Positions 1 to 8,215 of a stretch of DNA of 64,000 nt are shown one piece after another (position 1 is the first letter of the stretch; each line of letters begins with the position of its first letter). The stretch lies in the NCBI RefSeq assembly GCF_002261185.1, contig NZ_NEVQ01000013.1:310001-374000 (forward strand), in the 5' to 3' direction. The position numbers and the translations under genes are program-made. Origin of the DNA: Bordetella genomosp. 4. Its GTDB lineage: Bacteria; Pseudomonadota; Gammaproteobacteria; Burkholderiales; Burkholderiaceae_B. The notes under the pieces were generated by a model, which was not told the DNA's origin, made no database searches, and saw only the letters and a list, made by a program, of their open reading frames with translations.

Positions 1-632
1 CCGTCTTGACCGCCTTTCGCGCAGAAGACACCGGCCTCACCTTGCGTGAGATCAGCGATCGCGTGGCATTGGTACCCAGCACGGTGCTGCGCCTCTTGGC
101 CTCGCTCATTCATGCAGGTTTTGTGCAACGTCATGCCGATGCCCGCTACACGCTAGGGCCCGCTACAGCGCAACTGCATCGCGTATACGCTGCCTCGTTC
201 AGCTTGCAGGACGTCGTACTCCCTACCCTGCGTGCGCTGGTTGATCAAACACGGGAGAGCGCATCTTTTCACGTGCGCCAGGGCGATCAACGCTTATTGC
301 TTTATCGCGTCAACTCGCCTCAACCCCTATCGGATCAAAGCCGTGCGGGCGATCTGCTGCCCTTGGACAAAGGTACGGGCGGACACGTATTGCAGGCGTT
401 TTCCGGTGCGCCCGGCGCTCACTATGAGCGTATTCGACAAGACGGGTACATGAGCCTGCCGGTCAGCGACCGCTCACGTGAACTGGCGGGGATATCCGCA
501 CCCGTCTTCTATCCAGGCGGAGAACTCGCCGGCGCATTGACGCTGACCATGCCGGCACATCGATTTCGCAAAACGCACATCCCTGTCTTGCGGCGTGCCG
601 CCAAAGCGTTGACAGAGGCACTCGGCGGATAA
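1..632 (+). CDS. IclR-family transcriptional regulator, 5' partial
   Basis: The frame is already open at the first bases (a Val codon precedes the TTG at base 6), so the true start lies outside the window. About 209 residues to a TAA stop are visible. The N-terminal part is a winged helix-turn-helix of IclR type, with the recognition helix around the motif VPSTVLRLLASL. The rest is the IclR effector-binding domain, including the typical middle segment SASFHVRQGDQRLLLYRV and a C-terminal SAPVFYPGG stretch. Members bind small aromatic or organic acids and repress or activate catabolic genes. Its target cannot be read here; the LysR gene 61 bases downstream points the same way. Family call is firm, function unknown. 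Confidence 0.85.
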   Translation, partial: VLTAFRAEDTGLTLREISDRVALVPSTVLRLLASLIHAGFVQRHADARYTLGPATAQLHRVYAASFSLQDVVLPTLRALVDQTRESASFHVRQGDQRLLLYRVNSPQPLSDQSRAGDLLPLDKGTGGHVLQAFSGAPGAHYERIRQDGYMSLPVSDRSRELAGISAPVFYPGGELAGALTLTMPAHRFRKTHIPVLRRAAKALTEALGG

Positions 633-693
633 CTCGTCCCTCGATTTGCGAGGGCACGCCCCTGTTCGTGCTGCGGGTTTCTTGGAGCAATGG

Positions 694-1587
694 ATGAATC
701 TGGCCTTCTTCGCTACCTTGAACGCTGTCATCAAGTACGGCAGTTTTGCCCGCGCGGCGCTAGAGGTAAATCTGTCGCCCAGCACGGTGAGCCTGCAGAT
801 GAAACGGCTCGAGGAATACTACGGGCAACCGTTATTTGACCGCAGCGCGTCGACCATCAAACCCACTCCCCTGGCTCATGAGGTGGCCGGCCTGATCAGC
901 GGCACGCTGGACCAAATGGAGTCATTGCGGCGTCGCGGCTCATCCGTTATCGAAGGCTGCGTTTCGCTGGGCGCTATTGAGAGCATGCAGGCCCACATCC
1001 TGCCTGAGGCCATGCGGTATCTGCGCGAACACAGCCCTCGGCTCACGGTCAGGCCCGTACGGGATACGAGCCACGGCTTGTTGAGCGGCTTGAAAGAAGG
1101 CACGATTGATGCGGCCATTGTGGCTTTTGCCGACGACGAACGTAACAAGCGCCTGGATTGGTATCCGCTCTTGCAAGAGGAAATGGTGCTGGTGGCCCCC
1201 AAGGACGTGGCAGAGGACAACGCTGCTGCCCTGTTGCGGGCTCATGATCTGATCCGCTATGGAAGGGGATCCAATATTGCTGTGGCCATCGATCGATACT
1301 TGGCAGCATCGGGCAATACGGCGCGCGGGACATTGGAAATGGATTCGACGCATGCCATCCTGGCCATGGTCTCGGCGGGGCTGGGTGTGTCCATTCTGGC
1401 CTGGCCTGATCGCCGCGCCTTTGTCGGCTATCCCGTGCGCGAGGTGCGGCTGGGCCAGCATGCGCCGCGTATGCATTTCTCGCTTGTGACGCGCCGCGGC
1501 GAGACCTCTGACCGCGTGCTGTCAGTCATCAAAGACGCAGTCGTTCGCGCCGCCAATGTCGCGGCAGGCCGCAATCGCTGGCTCTGA
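694..1587 (+). CDS. LysR-family transcriptional regulator
   Basis: The protein has 297 residues if it starts at the ATG at 694, which follows GGAG at 684-687 by six bases. The frame is open upstream to 646, but that extension precedes the normal LysR N-terminus. Residues 3-62 form the winged HTH (FARAALEVNLSPSTVSLQMKR), followed by a linker helix and a LysR substrate-binding domain (around 90-290). The Bug receptor and hydrolase genes follow on the same strand after 165 bases, so this regulator probably controls them in response to a ligand related to the transported acid. That is inference from position; the inducer is not visible. Confidence 0.85.
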   Translation: MNLAFFATLNAVIKYGSFARAALEVNLSPSTVSLQMKRLEEYYGQPLFDRSASTIKPTPLAHEVAGLISGTLDQMESLRRRGSSVIEGCVSLGAIESMQAHILPEAMRYLREHSPRLTVRPVRDTSHGLLSGLKEGTIDAAIVAFADDERNKRLDWYPLLQEEMVLVAPKDVAEDNAAALLRAHDLIRYGRGSNIAVAIDRYLAASGNTARGTLEMDSTHAILAMVSAGLGVSILAWPDRRAFVGYPVREVRLGQHAPRMHFSLVTRRGETSDRVLSVIKDAVVRAANVAAGRNRWL

Positions 1588-1613
1588 CATCCTCGCAAGC
1601 ATTCGATTTTCCT

Positions 1614-1625
1614 CATTTGCAAGTG
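1614..1625. promoter_or_regulatory. Candidate LysR operator (imperfect palindrome)
   Basis: CATTTGCAAGTG is a 12-base palindrome with one mismatched pair. It lies between the LysR stop and the Bug receptor start, where an activator site for the downstream unit would be expected. Nothing else supports it, so the call is weak. Confidence 0.25.
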
Positions 1626-1752
1626 TGAAATCCTCGCTGGAGGCTGGATCGTCTCGTCCCTAGAATGATCGGAGCAGTTTTCAAGAGCCGGACGGCGGCT
1701 GGCCGCATGCCAGCGCCGTACCGGCACGGAACAATCCGTACAAGGGGAAAAC

Positions 1753-2730
1753 ATGACTGTCATGTTCAAACGCGCGGCGCTCGCCGTGCTGAGTTTCACC
1801 ATGCTATCGACCGCATCCGCGGTCTATGCGGACACCTATCCCAGCAAGCCCATTACGTTCGTCGTCGGCTACCCGCCAGGCGGGGCCAGCGACGTCATCA
1901 CGCGCCTGATTGCCGGCCACATGCAGACGGCGCTGAAGCAACCGGTGATCGTCAAAAACCAGCCCGGCGTCAACGGCAATATCGCCACTGAAGAGGTCGC
2001 CAAAGCCCCCGCCGATGGCTACACCCTGCTGTTGGGAACGATCGCCAACGCCATTAATGCCAGTCTGCTGAAGAACATCCATCACGATGTGAACAAGGAC
2101 TTCATTCCCGTCGTGCAATTCATGTCCTCGCCGAGTGTGCTCGTCGTCACCTCCAAGCTGCCGGTGAAAACCGTGGACGAGTTGGTAGCGCTCGCGAAAC
2201 AAAAGCCAGGTGCATTGAGCTATGCCTCGACAGGGTCCGGCAGCTCTCCCCATTTGGCAGGCGAACTGTTCAAACTGCGCACTGGCACCGATCTATTGCA
2301 TGTGCCCTACAAAGGGGCTGCGCCCGCCTTGACCGACGTCATTGCCGGTCACGTCCAGACAGGTTTCAAGACCGCATTGTCTGCGTTGCCCAGCATGCAG
2401 GACGGCAGCATCCGGCCGCTGGCGGTGGCTGACAAACAACGCATGCCCGATCTGCCTGACGTGCCGACGATGGCCGAGGCCGGCTATCCCGATTTCGAGG
2501 TGCTGTCCTGGAACGGCATCTTTGTGCCGGCCGGCACGCCGCCCGAGGTTGTCCAGCGCCTGAACGCCACCGTCAACGACATTCTCAAGGATCCCGAGAT
2601 CGACAAACGTATCCGTGGCATGGCCGGCCGCCCTGGCGGAGGCACGCCGGAAGCATTCCGCGCTTTTGTGCAGTCGGAAACCGAAAAATGGGGCGAAGTC
2701 ATTCGCAAGAACAACATCACACAGCAGTGA
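1753..2730 (+). CDS. Bug-family (tripartite tricarboxylate transporter) substrate-binding receptor
   Basis: The protein has 325 residues. The start at 1753 follows a GGGGAAAAC ribosome-binding stretch. Residues 1-26 are a Sec signal peptide ending in SAVYA. The mature protein shows the TctC/Bug hallmarks: TYPSKPITFVVGYPPGG near the new N-terminus, the phosphate-loop-like GGASD, and the central HVPYKGAAPALTDVIAGHVQ segment. These periplasmic receptors bind carboxylated ligands, through which TctAB-type permeases or signalling systems act. No TctA/TctB is in the window, as is common for orphan Bug genes. It probably forms a transcription unit with the isochorismatase-like hydrolase 58 bases downstream, under the LysR protein upstream. 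Ligand unknown. Confidence 0.9.
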   Translation: MTVMFKRAALAVLSFTMLSTASAVYADTYPSKPITFVVGYPPGGASDVITRLIAGHMQTALKQPVIVKNQPGVNGNIATEEVAKAPADGYTLLLGTIANAINASLLKNIHHDVNKDFIPVVQFMSSPSVLVVTSKLPVKTVDELVALAKQKPGALSYASTGSGSSPHLAGELFKLRTGTDLLHVPYKGAAPALTDVIAGHVQTGFKTALSALPSMQDGSIRPLAVADKQRMPDLPDVPTMAEAGYPDFEVLSWNGIFVPAGTPPEVVQRLNATVNDILKDPEIDKRIRGMAGRPGGGTPEAFRAFVQSETEKWGEVIRKNNITQQ

Positions 2731-2788
2731 TGTTTCGAAGCGATCTACGCCGAGGCAATACCACAAACAACGCAGTCAGGAGCAATGG

Positions 2789-3460
2789 ATGGACAAGCTG
2801 GAAAAATGGCGCGGCTACGTGCCGGACGCAGAGTTGGAGACCTACCGCAAAGGAGGATTCGCCAATCGCCTGGGCATAGGGAAACGGCCGGCTCTCGTGA
2901 ATATCGATACCACGCATATGTTCGTGGATCCGTCGTACTCATTCTGCGGCGCGGCGATGCCCGAGCTGATGACGGCACTGGAGCGCATCACCGCCCTATT
3001 CCGGCAATTGAACCTGCCGATCTACTATACCCGTCGCGACGATCGTTCCCTGCCGTCCTATCGCGGCGCGTGGAACTGGAAATTGGCCAAGCCTGATGAT
3101 GTAGAGTTCGTAGCAGATCCCAAGGCGGACGAGTGGCCCGAGGCATATGGCCCGCGGCCGGGCGATCGCGTCGTTCTGAAAAACAAGCCATCGGGATTTT
3201 TTGGCACCATGCTGGCGGATTTTCTACGCTATGACGACGTCGATACCGTGATCATGGTCGGGATTTCCACCTCTGGCTGCGTGCGAGCATCGGCCGTGGA
3301 CGCCTTCTCGCACAATTTTCGAGTCATTTTGGTAGACGACGCGTGCGGCGATCGCAGCCCGCAGGCACACAAGGCGAATATGTTTGACCTGGACATGAAA
3401 TTCGCCGACGTTGAATCGTTGGACTACGTCCACGATGCGTTGGTGGCAAAGTTCGGTTGA
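2789..3460 (+). CDS. Isochorismatase-family cysteine hydrolase
   Basis: The protein has 223 residues. The ATG at 2789 is preceded by CAGGAG; the frame is open further upstream but overlaps the receptor gene. The Asp-Lys-Cys triad is complete: D40 in VNIDTTHMF, K131 in VVLKNKPSGFFGT and C164 in GISTSGCVRASAVDA. The family hydrolyses C-N bonds of small amides or vinyl ethers (N-carbamoylsarcosine amidohydrolase, maleamate amidohydrolase, RutB). GISTSGCVRASAVDAF resembles the carbamoylsarcosine/maleamate branch, but the substrate cannot be fixed. Its position behind a Bug receptor suggests that it acts on the imported compound in the cytoplasm. A terminator follows. Confidence 0.85.
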   Translation: MDKLEKWRGYVPDAELETYRKGGFANRLGIGKRPALVNIDTTHMFVDPSYSFCGAAMPELMTALERITALFRQLNLPIYYTRRDDRSLPSYRGAWNWKLAKPDDVEFVADPKADEWPEAYGPRPGDRVVLKNKPSGFFGTMLADFLRYDDVDTVIMVGISTSGCVRASAVDAFSHNFRVILVDDACGDRSPQAHKANMFDLDMKFADVESLDYVHDALVAKFG

Positions 3461-3494
3461 TAGGAACTCGGCCGATCAATCGCTCGCAATCATG

Positions 3495-3534
3495 AAAAAA
3501 GCGCTGGTCGATGTGTCTGACCAGCGCTTTTTTT
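3495..3534. terminator. Bidirectional intrinsic terminator
   Basis: A 15-bp perfect stem (AAAAAAGCGCTGGTC paired with GACCAGCGCTTTTTT) encloses a 9-base loop, with a T run on the plus strand and an A run on the other side. It sits between convergent genes, the hydrolase (plus) and a Bug receptor (minus), and can serve both. Confidence 0.85.
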
Positions 3535-3611
3535 GTCCGCGTTGATTACTGCTGTGGACTCGGCACGATGTTGCTCTACGTGCGGAGCGAGGCAAGCTAT
3601 CAGCCCGCTAT

Positions 3612-4592
3612 TTATTTCTCGACTTTCTTGCGTGCCGAGGCCGCCAGTTTCTCGTACAGCACCAGCTCGCGGTCAATGGTTTTTGCGAAGTCTGCCGGCG
3701 TATCCTCCAGCACGGGCATCATCCCCATTTCCAGAACTTGCTTTTTAAAATCATCGGATATCACCAGCTTGTCCAATGAAACCTTCAGGGTATCGATGAC
3801 CGCCTGCGGCGTACCGGCCGGCATCAGCAATCCCGTCCACGAGTCAAAACGGAAATCCGGCATGCCCGACTCGGCAAAGGTCGGCGTATCCGGCAATAGC
3901 GCATAGCGTTCTGGCGATGCCACCGCCAGTACACGGACCTTGCCACTCTTGATATGCGGCAGCACGGACCCCAGCGTCGCAAACGACATATCGACGTGCC
4001 CGGCAATCAAATCCACCATCGCCGCTGCTGCACCTTTGTACGGTACAGGCGTTATCTGCGTGTTGGTCAACTGCGTGAACAGCTCCACCGCGAGCAATGG
4101 TGATGCTCCCTGTGCTGCCGAATTGTATTTGTTCGGCGCCTGGCGTACTGCCTCGACAAACTCACTGAAGTTTTTAGCCGGAAAATCATTGCGCACCACC
4201 AACACCGTCGGCGCAATCGCCACGGTGCGTACCGGCATCAGGTCCTTGCGGCTGTCTACATCCAATCCCTCGGTCATCCACGGATTGATCGTCAGGTTCA
4301 GGCTGGCCACCAGTCCCGTATAACCATCAGGTTGCGCGCGCGCTGCGGCCTTGGTGCCGATATTGCCGCCCGCGCCGCCCTTGTTTTCAACGATGAATTT
4401 CTCGCCCAGATCAGACCCCAGATGCTGGGCAATCAATCGCGCGATCAGATCAGTAGGGCCGCCTGCAGGAAAACCTACGATCAAATTGACCGGTTGGCTC
4501 GGGTACGTAGCCGCCATGGCGGCAGGCGCAGCCATCATGCCTAGACACAGCGGGATCAAAGCGACACGCCGCAAAAGAGTCGAAAGCTTCAT
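3612..4592 (-). CDS. Bug-family (TctC-like) periplasmic receptor
   Basis: The protein has 326 residues from the ATG at 4592, which is preceded by a strong GAGGAGG. An upstream extension of the frame has no such site and would bury the signal peptide. Residues 1-27 are a Sec signal (ending AAMA, then ATYPSQPVNLIVGFPAGG). GGPTDLIARLIAQHLG and TPVPYKGAAAAMVDLIAGHV are the family motifs. It lies about 200 bases downstream of the small ORF and amidase on the same strand, so receptor and amidase may share control by the TetR-type regulator. It is clearly diverged from the other receptor (1753-2730), not a recent duplicate. Ligand unknown; a carboxylate or amide precursor would fit. Confidence 0.9.
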   Translation of the reverse strand: MKLSTLLRRVALIPLCLGMMAAPAAMAATYPSQPVNLIVGFPAGGPTDLIARLIAQHLGSDLGEKFIVENKGGAGGNIGTKAAARAQPDGYTGLVASLNLTINPWMTEGLDVDSRKDLMPVRTVAIAPTVLVVRNDFPAKNFSEFVEAVRQAPNKYNSAAQGASPLLAVELFTQLTNTQITPVPYKGAAAAMVDLIAGHVDMSFATLGSVLPHIKSGKVRVLAVASPERYALLPDTPTFAESGMPDFRFDSWTGLLMPAGTPQAVIDTLKVSLDKLVISDDFKKQVLEMGMMPVLEDTPADFAKTIDRELVLYEKLAASARKKVEK

Positions 4593-4796
4593 TGTTGCGG
4601 CCTCCTCAGAGAACAAACAGAGCGTTGTGACGCGCATAAGCTGACGCGTCATCGAGTGCGTGATACAGAACGTCGTAAATACACTGCATGATTTTCCTCT
4701 TGAATCGTTATCGTGCCGGGTAATACGCAAGCGTGTTCTTCCGGCAGCAGAACACGCGGTGTCGTTCACAAATGGCGAGCCGCTATTTCTCCATGT

Positions 4797-5021
4797 CTAG
4801 TCGGCGCGTGCTTGCGACTCAATGTCGTGGCGGCGGCCGGTCATCGGCTGGATGGTCTTGTCTGCCACTCTCGGGATATGGCGGCCCGCTGCCAAGGCAT
4901 GACGCAGATTTGACGCAGCGCGTGACAGTTCCTCGCCTTCGGGCGGCGTCTGACCGCATTGCTGCCAGATGATGCGCACTGCCGATTCCAATGAGGCCAA
5001 TTCGAATTCAGATGTAGACAT
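4797..5021 (-). CDS. Small hypothetical protein coupled to amidase
   Basis: A 74-residue ORF whose ATG lies two bases after the amidase stop (TGA-TT-ATG), with no clear Shine-Dalgarno, implying translational coupling. The sequence is helical and charged (EFELASLESAVRIIWQQC, then a basic-rich C-terminus) without signal peptide or membrane segment. I do not recognise a domain. Some amidase-signature enzymes (GatA, AtzE) work with a small helical subunit encoded next door (GatC, AtzG). Size, position and helicity fit that idea, but no specific residue match supports it. It could also be a spurious ORF, although the tight spacing argues for a real gene. Confidence 0.5.
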   Translation of the reverse strand: MSTSEFELASLESAVRIIWQQCGQTPPEGEELSRAASNLRHALAAGRHIPRVADKTIQPMTGRRHDIESQARAD

Positions 5022-5023
5022 AA

Positions 5024-6478
5024 TCAAACCGGGCTATGGACCGAAGAAGTGGATTGAGACACCACCTGCGCGCGCCGCGGCTGCGGGCTAAAGTGGCGTT
5101 CTACTACGCGGGCGGCACGCATCAAACGCGCCTCTTGCAGGAATCCCGTTGCCAATTGAATGGCTACAGGCAACCCGTTATGGTCAAAACCCGCAGGCAC
5201 GGATACGGCAGGATGTCCCGTCAGTGAAAATGGACTGCCCGCCGAACGCGCGGTAAAGTCGATCACGGCCTGCTCGTCGGTCAGTGCCGGCGCGACGCGA
5301 TCCGTCATGGGCAACAACAGCACATCGACATCGTCGAACAACGCATCCATACGCGCCACCAGCTCGCGCCGCTGGCGCAATGCCGCGAGATAATCTGCCG
5401 CGCGGATATACATGCCGATTTCCAGCTTTTCGCGCAAGGCTCGTCCCATCAGGGTGCGATGTTCCAGATAATCTTGCTCGTGAATCGAGAAACTTTCGCT
5501 GCGGTTGATGGGTAGCGCAATCGCCCGAAATTCCGCAGGTGCGAGCGGCAGTCGGATGTCACGTATCTGCGCACCCTCGTCTCGCAGAATGTCGCAGGTT
5601 TGATTCAAAGCCTCGTCGATGGCCGGCTCTACGCTATCCGCAGGATCCAGGCGGCGCACCACACCCACCCTCAGGCCCGCTACGCCGTCATTCAACGTAG
5701 GCAATAGCGGCTGCACGCTGCAAGCCAAACTGGCGGGGTCGGCCGCATCGTGACCCGCCATTGCCTCATACACGAGGCAGGCGTCCTCTACAGTCAGCGC
5801 CAATGGACCAGGGCCGTCAAAGCTCCAGCAATTCGGCATCACACCATGACGGCTGATACGGCCAAACGTGGGCTTCAGGCCAACGACACCACACGCGGCG
5901 GCGGGCAATCGCACCGATCCGCCCGTATCGGTACCGATCGCAAAACATGCCGTACCGGCAGCCACCGCTGCACCAGAACCACTGGACGATCCGCCTGTGA
6001 AATGACGAGGATCCCATGGGTTACGCGCTGGTGGGTTCTCCAGATCAAAGTGCACGGCGCCTGTCCCCGTGCCGTATTCCCACGTGTTCAGCTTTCCCAC
6101 CAGGATGGCGCCGGCAGCCTGCAGCCGTCCGACCAAGGTCGCGTGCAACGCCGGATCGTGACGCTGAGGCACTCGCGATGCAGCGGTCGTCGCCAGCCCT
6201 TTGGTGTAGATGTTGTCCTTGACGGCAAAAGGGATGCCGTCCAATGGGCCGAGACGCCGCCCCTGCCCCGCCCGCACCTCCGCCGCCTGGGCTGCGGCCA
6301 ATGCCGCATTCCGGTCATGACGCAGATACGAATGAATCACACCGTCCACCTGCTGAATACGGTCCAGAACCGCTTGCACAAGCTCCGAGGATCGTAACTG
6401 TCCGCCGGCCAATAAAGCGCCGGCCTGGGCAATAGACAGCGCGGCCGGGTCATCCGAGGAAAGGAAATTCAAACTCAT
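5024..6478 (-). CDS. Amidase-signature family amidohydrolase (GatA/AtzE-like)
   Basis: The 484-residue length is normal for the family. The Ser-cisSer-Lys triad is intact: K87 in GIPFAVKDN, cis-serine S164 in TGGSSSGSGAA and nucleophile S188 in GTDTGGSVRLPAAACG, with the family's 24-residue serine spacing. It hydrolyses an amide or carbamoyl group in the cytoplasm; the substrate cannot be inferred from the motifs. No gatB or gatC is present, so this is a catabolic amidase and not the tRNA amidotransferase subunit. It is transcribed away from a TetR-family regulator, with a palindrome just upstream of its start. A small coupled ORF and a Bug receptor follow. Confidence 0.88.
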   Translation of the reverse strand: MSLNFLSSDDPAALSIAQAGALLAGGQLRSSELVQAVLDRIQQVDGVIHSYLRHDRNAALAAAQAAEVRAGQGRRLGPLDGIPFAVKDNIYTKGLATTAASRVPQRHDPALHATLVGRLQAAGAILVGKLNTWEYGTGTGAVHFDLENPPARNPWDPRHFTGGSSSGSGAAVAAGTACFAIGTDTGGSVRLPAAACGVVGLKPTFGRISRHGVMPNCWSFDGPGPLALTVEDACLVYEAMAGHDAADPASLACSVQPLLPTLNDGVAGLRVGVVRRLDPADSVEPAIDEALNQTCDILRDEGAQIRDIRLPLAPAEFRAIALPINRSESFSIHEQDYLEHRTLMGRALREKLEIGMYIRAADYLAALRQRRELVARMDALFDDVDVLLLPMTDRVAPALTDEQAVIDFTARSAGSPFSLTGHPAVSVPAGFDHNGLPVAIQLATGFLQEARLMRAARVVERHFSPQPRRAQVVSQSTSSVHSPV

Positions 6479-6499
6479 ATACCTGTATAAAACAACTGT

Positions 6500-6517
6500 T
6501 TCAAATATATGTTTGAA
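6500..6517. promoter_or_regulatory. Putative TetR-type operator between amidase and regulator
   Basis: TTCAAATATATGTTTGAA is an 18-base palindrome with 6-bp perfect arms and a single mismatched inner pair. It lies 22 bases upstream of the amidase start, in the divergent intergenic space before the TetR-family gene. Size and symmetry fit a TetR dimer site. An in-frame ATG of the regulator at 6509 falls inside it, which favours the downstream start at 6602. Confidence 0.6.
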
Positions 6518-6601
6518 TTATCATGTCGAGCAATCCCATGGCGCAAGACGTTTTTCCTCGGTGAAAACCCGAGTACGCCAAATGTGGGGAACACCCCGGA
6601 C

Positions 6602-7294
6602 ATGGACACCATGCAAGAATTCGACGACACGGATAGCCGTAACAGCCCCAAACGCCAGGCCATCCTGGCCGCAGCCAAAGAGCTGGTGGCACGCAAAGGG
6701 CCCAACGGCACGACCGTGCGCGACATCACCGCCGCCTCGGGCGCCAATGGCGCCGCGGTGAACTATTACTTTCAATCGAAAGACGGGCTGGTGAACCTGG
6801 CTCACCGGGAGATCACCGGCGAAGTCAACCGCGAGCGTCTGGCCAGGCTCGATGCCTATGAATTGAATGCCGCCGGACAGGCATTGGCGCCCCGCGACAT
6901 CCTGGCTGCGCTGATCGAGCCTATCCTCACGATGTCGCGCTCAGCCGATGGCGGCAGCCTCTATGTCCGCAGCGTGTTCCAAATGCGTATTGACGCGCGC
7001 ACGGGCTACCATACCTTCGATATCAACCAGCATGTCGCGCGCCGCTTTATGGATGCGATTGCCAAGACATTTCCGCAGCTCAGCCGCGAAGCCGTTATCT
7101 GGCACTATGAATTCGCGCGCGGGTCGGCGATTCATATGCTGGCCAATCTGGATCCGGTCTCGCGCCGGTTTGAGTTGTTGGCAAAAGAGCCCGACCAGAA
7201 ACTGCCCGAGGTGCCTGCTTATGCGTTGGATCAAAAGCAGATCGATCGGGTGATTGCGATGATTCTGACGGGGTTCGGCCAGCCGTTGGAGTGA
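6602..7294 (+). CDS. TetR-family transcriptional regulator (CecR/YbiH-like)
   Basis: The protein has 230 residues from the ATG at 6602; another ATG follows at 6611. The frame is open back to 6509, but that start lies inside the probable operator. Residues about 14-62 are the TetR HTH, with GPNGTTVRDITAASGANG and the core VNYYFQSKDGLVNL. The longer C-terminal region resembles the ligand domain found in YbiH/CecR-type proteins (DUF1956). It is divergent from the amidase and probably represses that operon and itself, released by an amide or related compound. The effector is unknown. Confidence 0.82.
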   Translation: MDTMQEFDDTDSRNSPKRQAILAAAKELVARKGPNGTTVRDITAASGANGAAVNYYFQSKDGLVNLAHREITGEVNRERLARLDAYELNAAGQALAPRDILAALIEPILTMSRSADGGSLYVRSVFQMRIDARTGYHTFDINQHVARRFMDAIAKTFPQLSREAVIWHYEFARGSAIHMLANLDPVSRRFELLAKEPDQKLPEVPAYALDQKQIDRVIAMILTGFGQPLE

Positions 7295-7391
7295 GAGCCT
7301 GCGGCACTGATGTATCGCAGACGCCGGAGTTAAGCTGTTCCTGACAATGATGACGACGATGCGCGTGGCCTACGTGTCGTCTAACCCGGCG

Positions 7392-8078
7392 TTACGAACT
7401 TAAAGTTGTATCGTGCACGGTCAGCAGCTCGGCGTAGTCATCAAAAGCCAAGGCCTGAGGATACTCGTGGACTAACTCGCCACCATAGCCTGCGCGAAAC
7501 CACATAAACGGCACACCTGCGTTGTTTGCGCTCATCGCATCGACGTGCGTGTCGCCAACGTACGCGCCCTGGGCCGGGGCCACGCCCATCGCCTCAAAGG
7601 CTTTTAACAACGGTTCTCCGTCAGGCTTGGGCCGGCTGACCGAATCACTGCCCAATACAACCGAGAAATACCTCGTCAGGCCTTTTTGTTCTAGAGCCTT
7701 CAAAGCCGAAGCGTGCAGTTTATTGGTGCATACGGCCAGTTTTACCCCCCGCGATTGGCAATCTTCCAGGAAATCGATCACACCCGGATACGGCTGCGAA
7801 TTACGGTGAGCAAGATAGGCGTAATGCTTGGTATAGGCCTTTATCACCGCATCCAATTCGGACAGCGGCACGTTCCGGTCCTGCATGACGGCCACCAGCA
7901 CTGCGGGAAAAGCCCCATGCAGATTCGGCATGAGGTAATTCTCGGGCAGCTCGCCGTAGCCGCAATCGCGTAGCGCCACACTGACGGATGCGCGGATGTC
8001 GTGCATCGTGTCGAGCAAGGTGCCGTCCAGGTCGAAAGCGATGGCTTTGCAGTCAGCGAGCAAAAAAGGTGCGGTCAT
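7392..8078 (-). CDS. HAD-superfamily phosphatase, phosphoglycolate phosphatase-like
   Basis: The protein has 228 residues from the ATG at 8078. Motif I is FDLDGTLLDT with nucleophile D16 and acid/base D18. Motif II is AVCTNK, motif III the conserved KPDGEPL, and motif IV GDTHVDAMSANNAG. The helical cap between residues about 20 and 85 places it in the Gph/PGPase-like subgroup I. Such enzymes remove phosphate from phosphoglycolate or similar small phosphoesters. It stands alone, convergent with the TetR gene and upstream of nothing obvious, so the exact substrate is open. Confidence 0.8.
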   Translation of the reverse strand: MTAPFLLADCKAIAFDLDGTLLDTMHDIRASVSVALRDCGYGELPENYLMPNLHGAFPAVLVAVMQDRNVPLSELDAVIKAYTKHYAYLAHRNSQPYPGVIDFLEDCQSRGVKLAVCTNKLHASALKALEQKGLTRYFSVVLGSDSVSRPKPDGEPLLKAFEAMGVAPAQGAYVGDTHVDAMSANNAGVPFMWFRAGYGGELVHEYPQALAFDDYAELLTVHDTTLSS

Positions 8079-8215
8079 GGTGGGGTATTCAGGCGAATGA
8101 AAGTTAAACGTGTATGCCGATTGAAACACGTCTACAAGACGAGCGCATTGCACGGGTATCAGCCGCAGTGACGCGAAATGCTCGGCCCGAGCAGCCGAGG
8201 TTGGGGACAGACGCC

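Noticed and set aside
5024-6478. Amidase as GatA of the tRNA amidotransferase
   Set aside because: The catalytic triad is shared, but gatB and gatC are absent and the TetR/Bug context points to catabolism.
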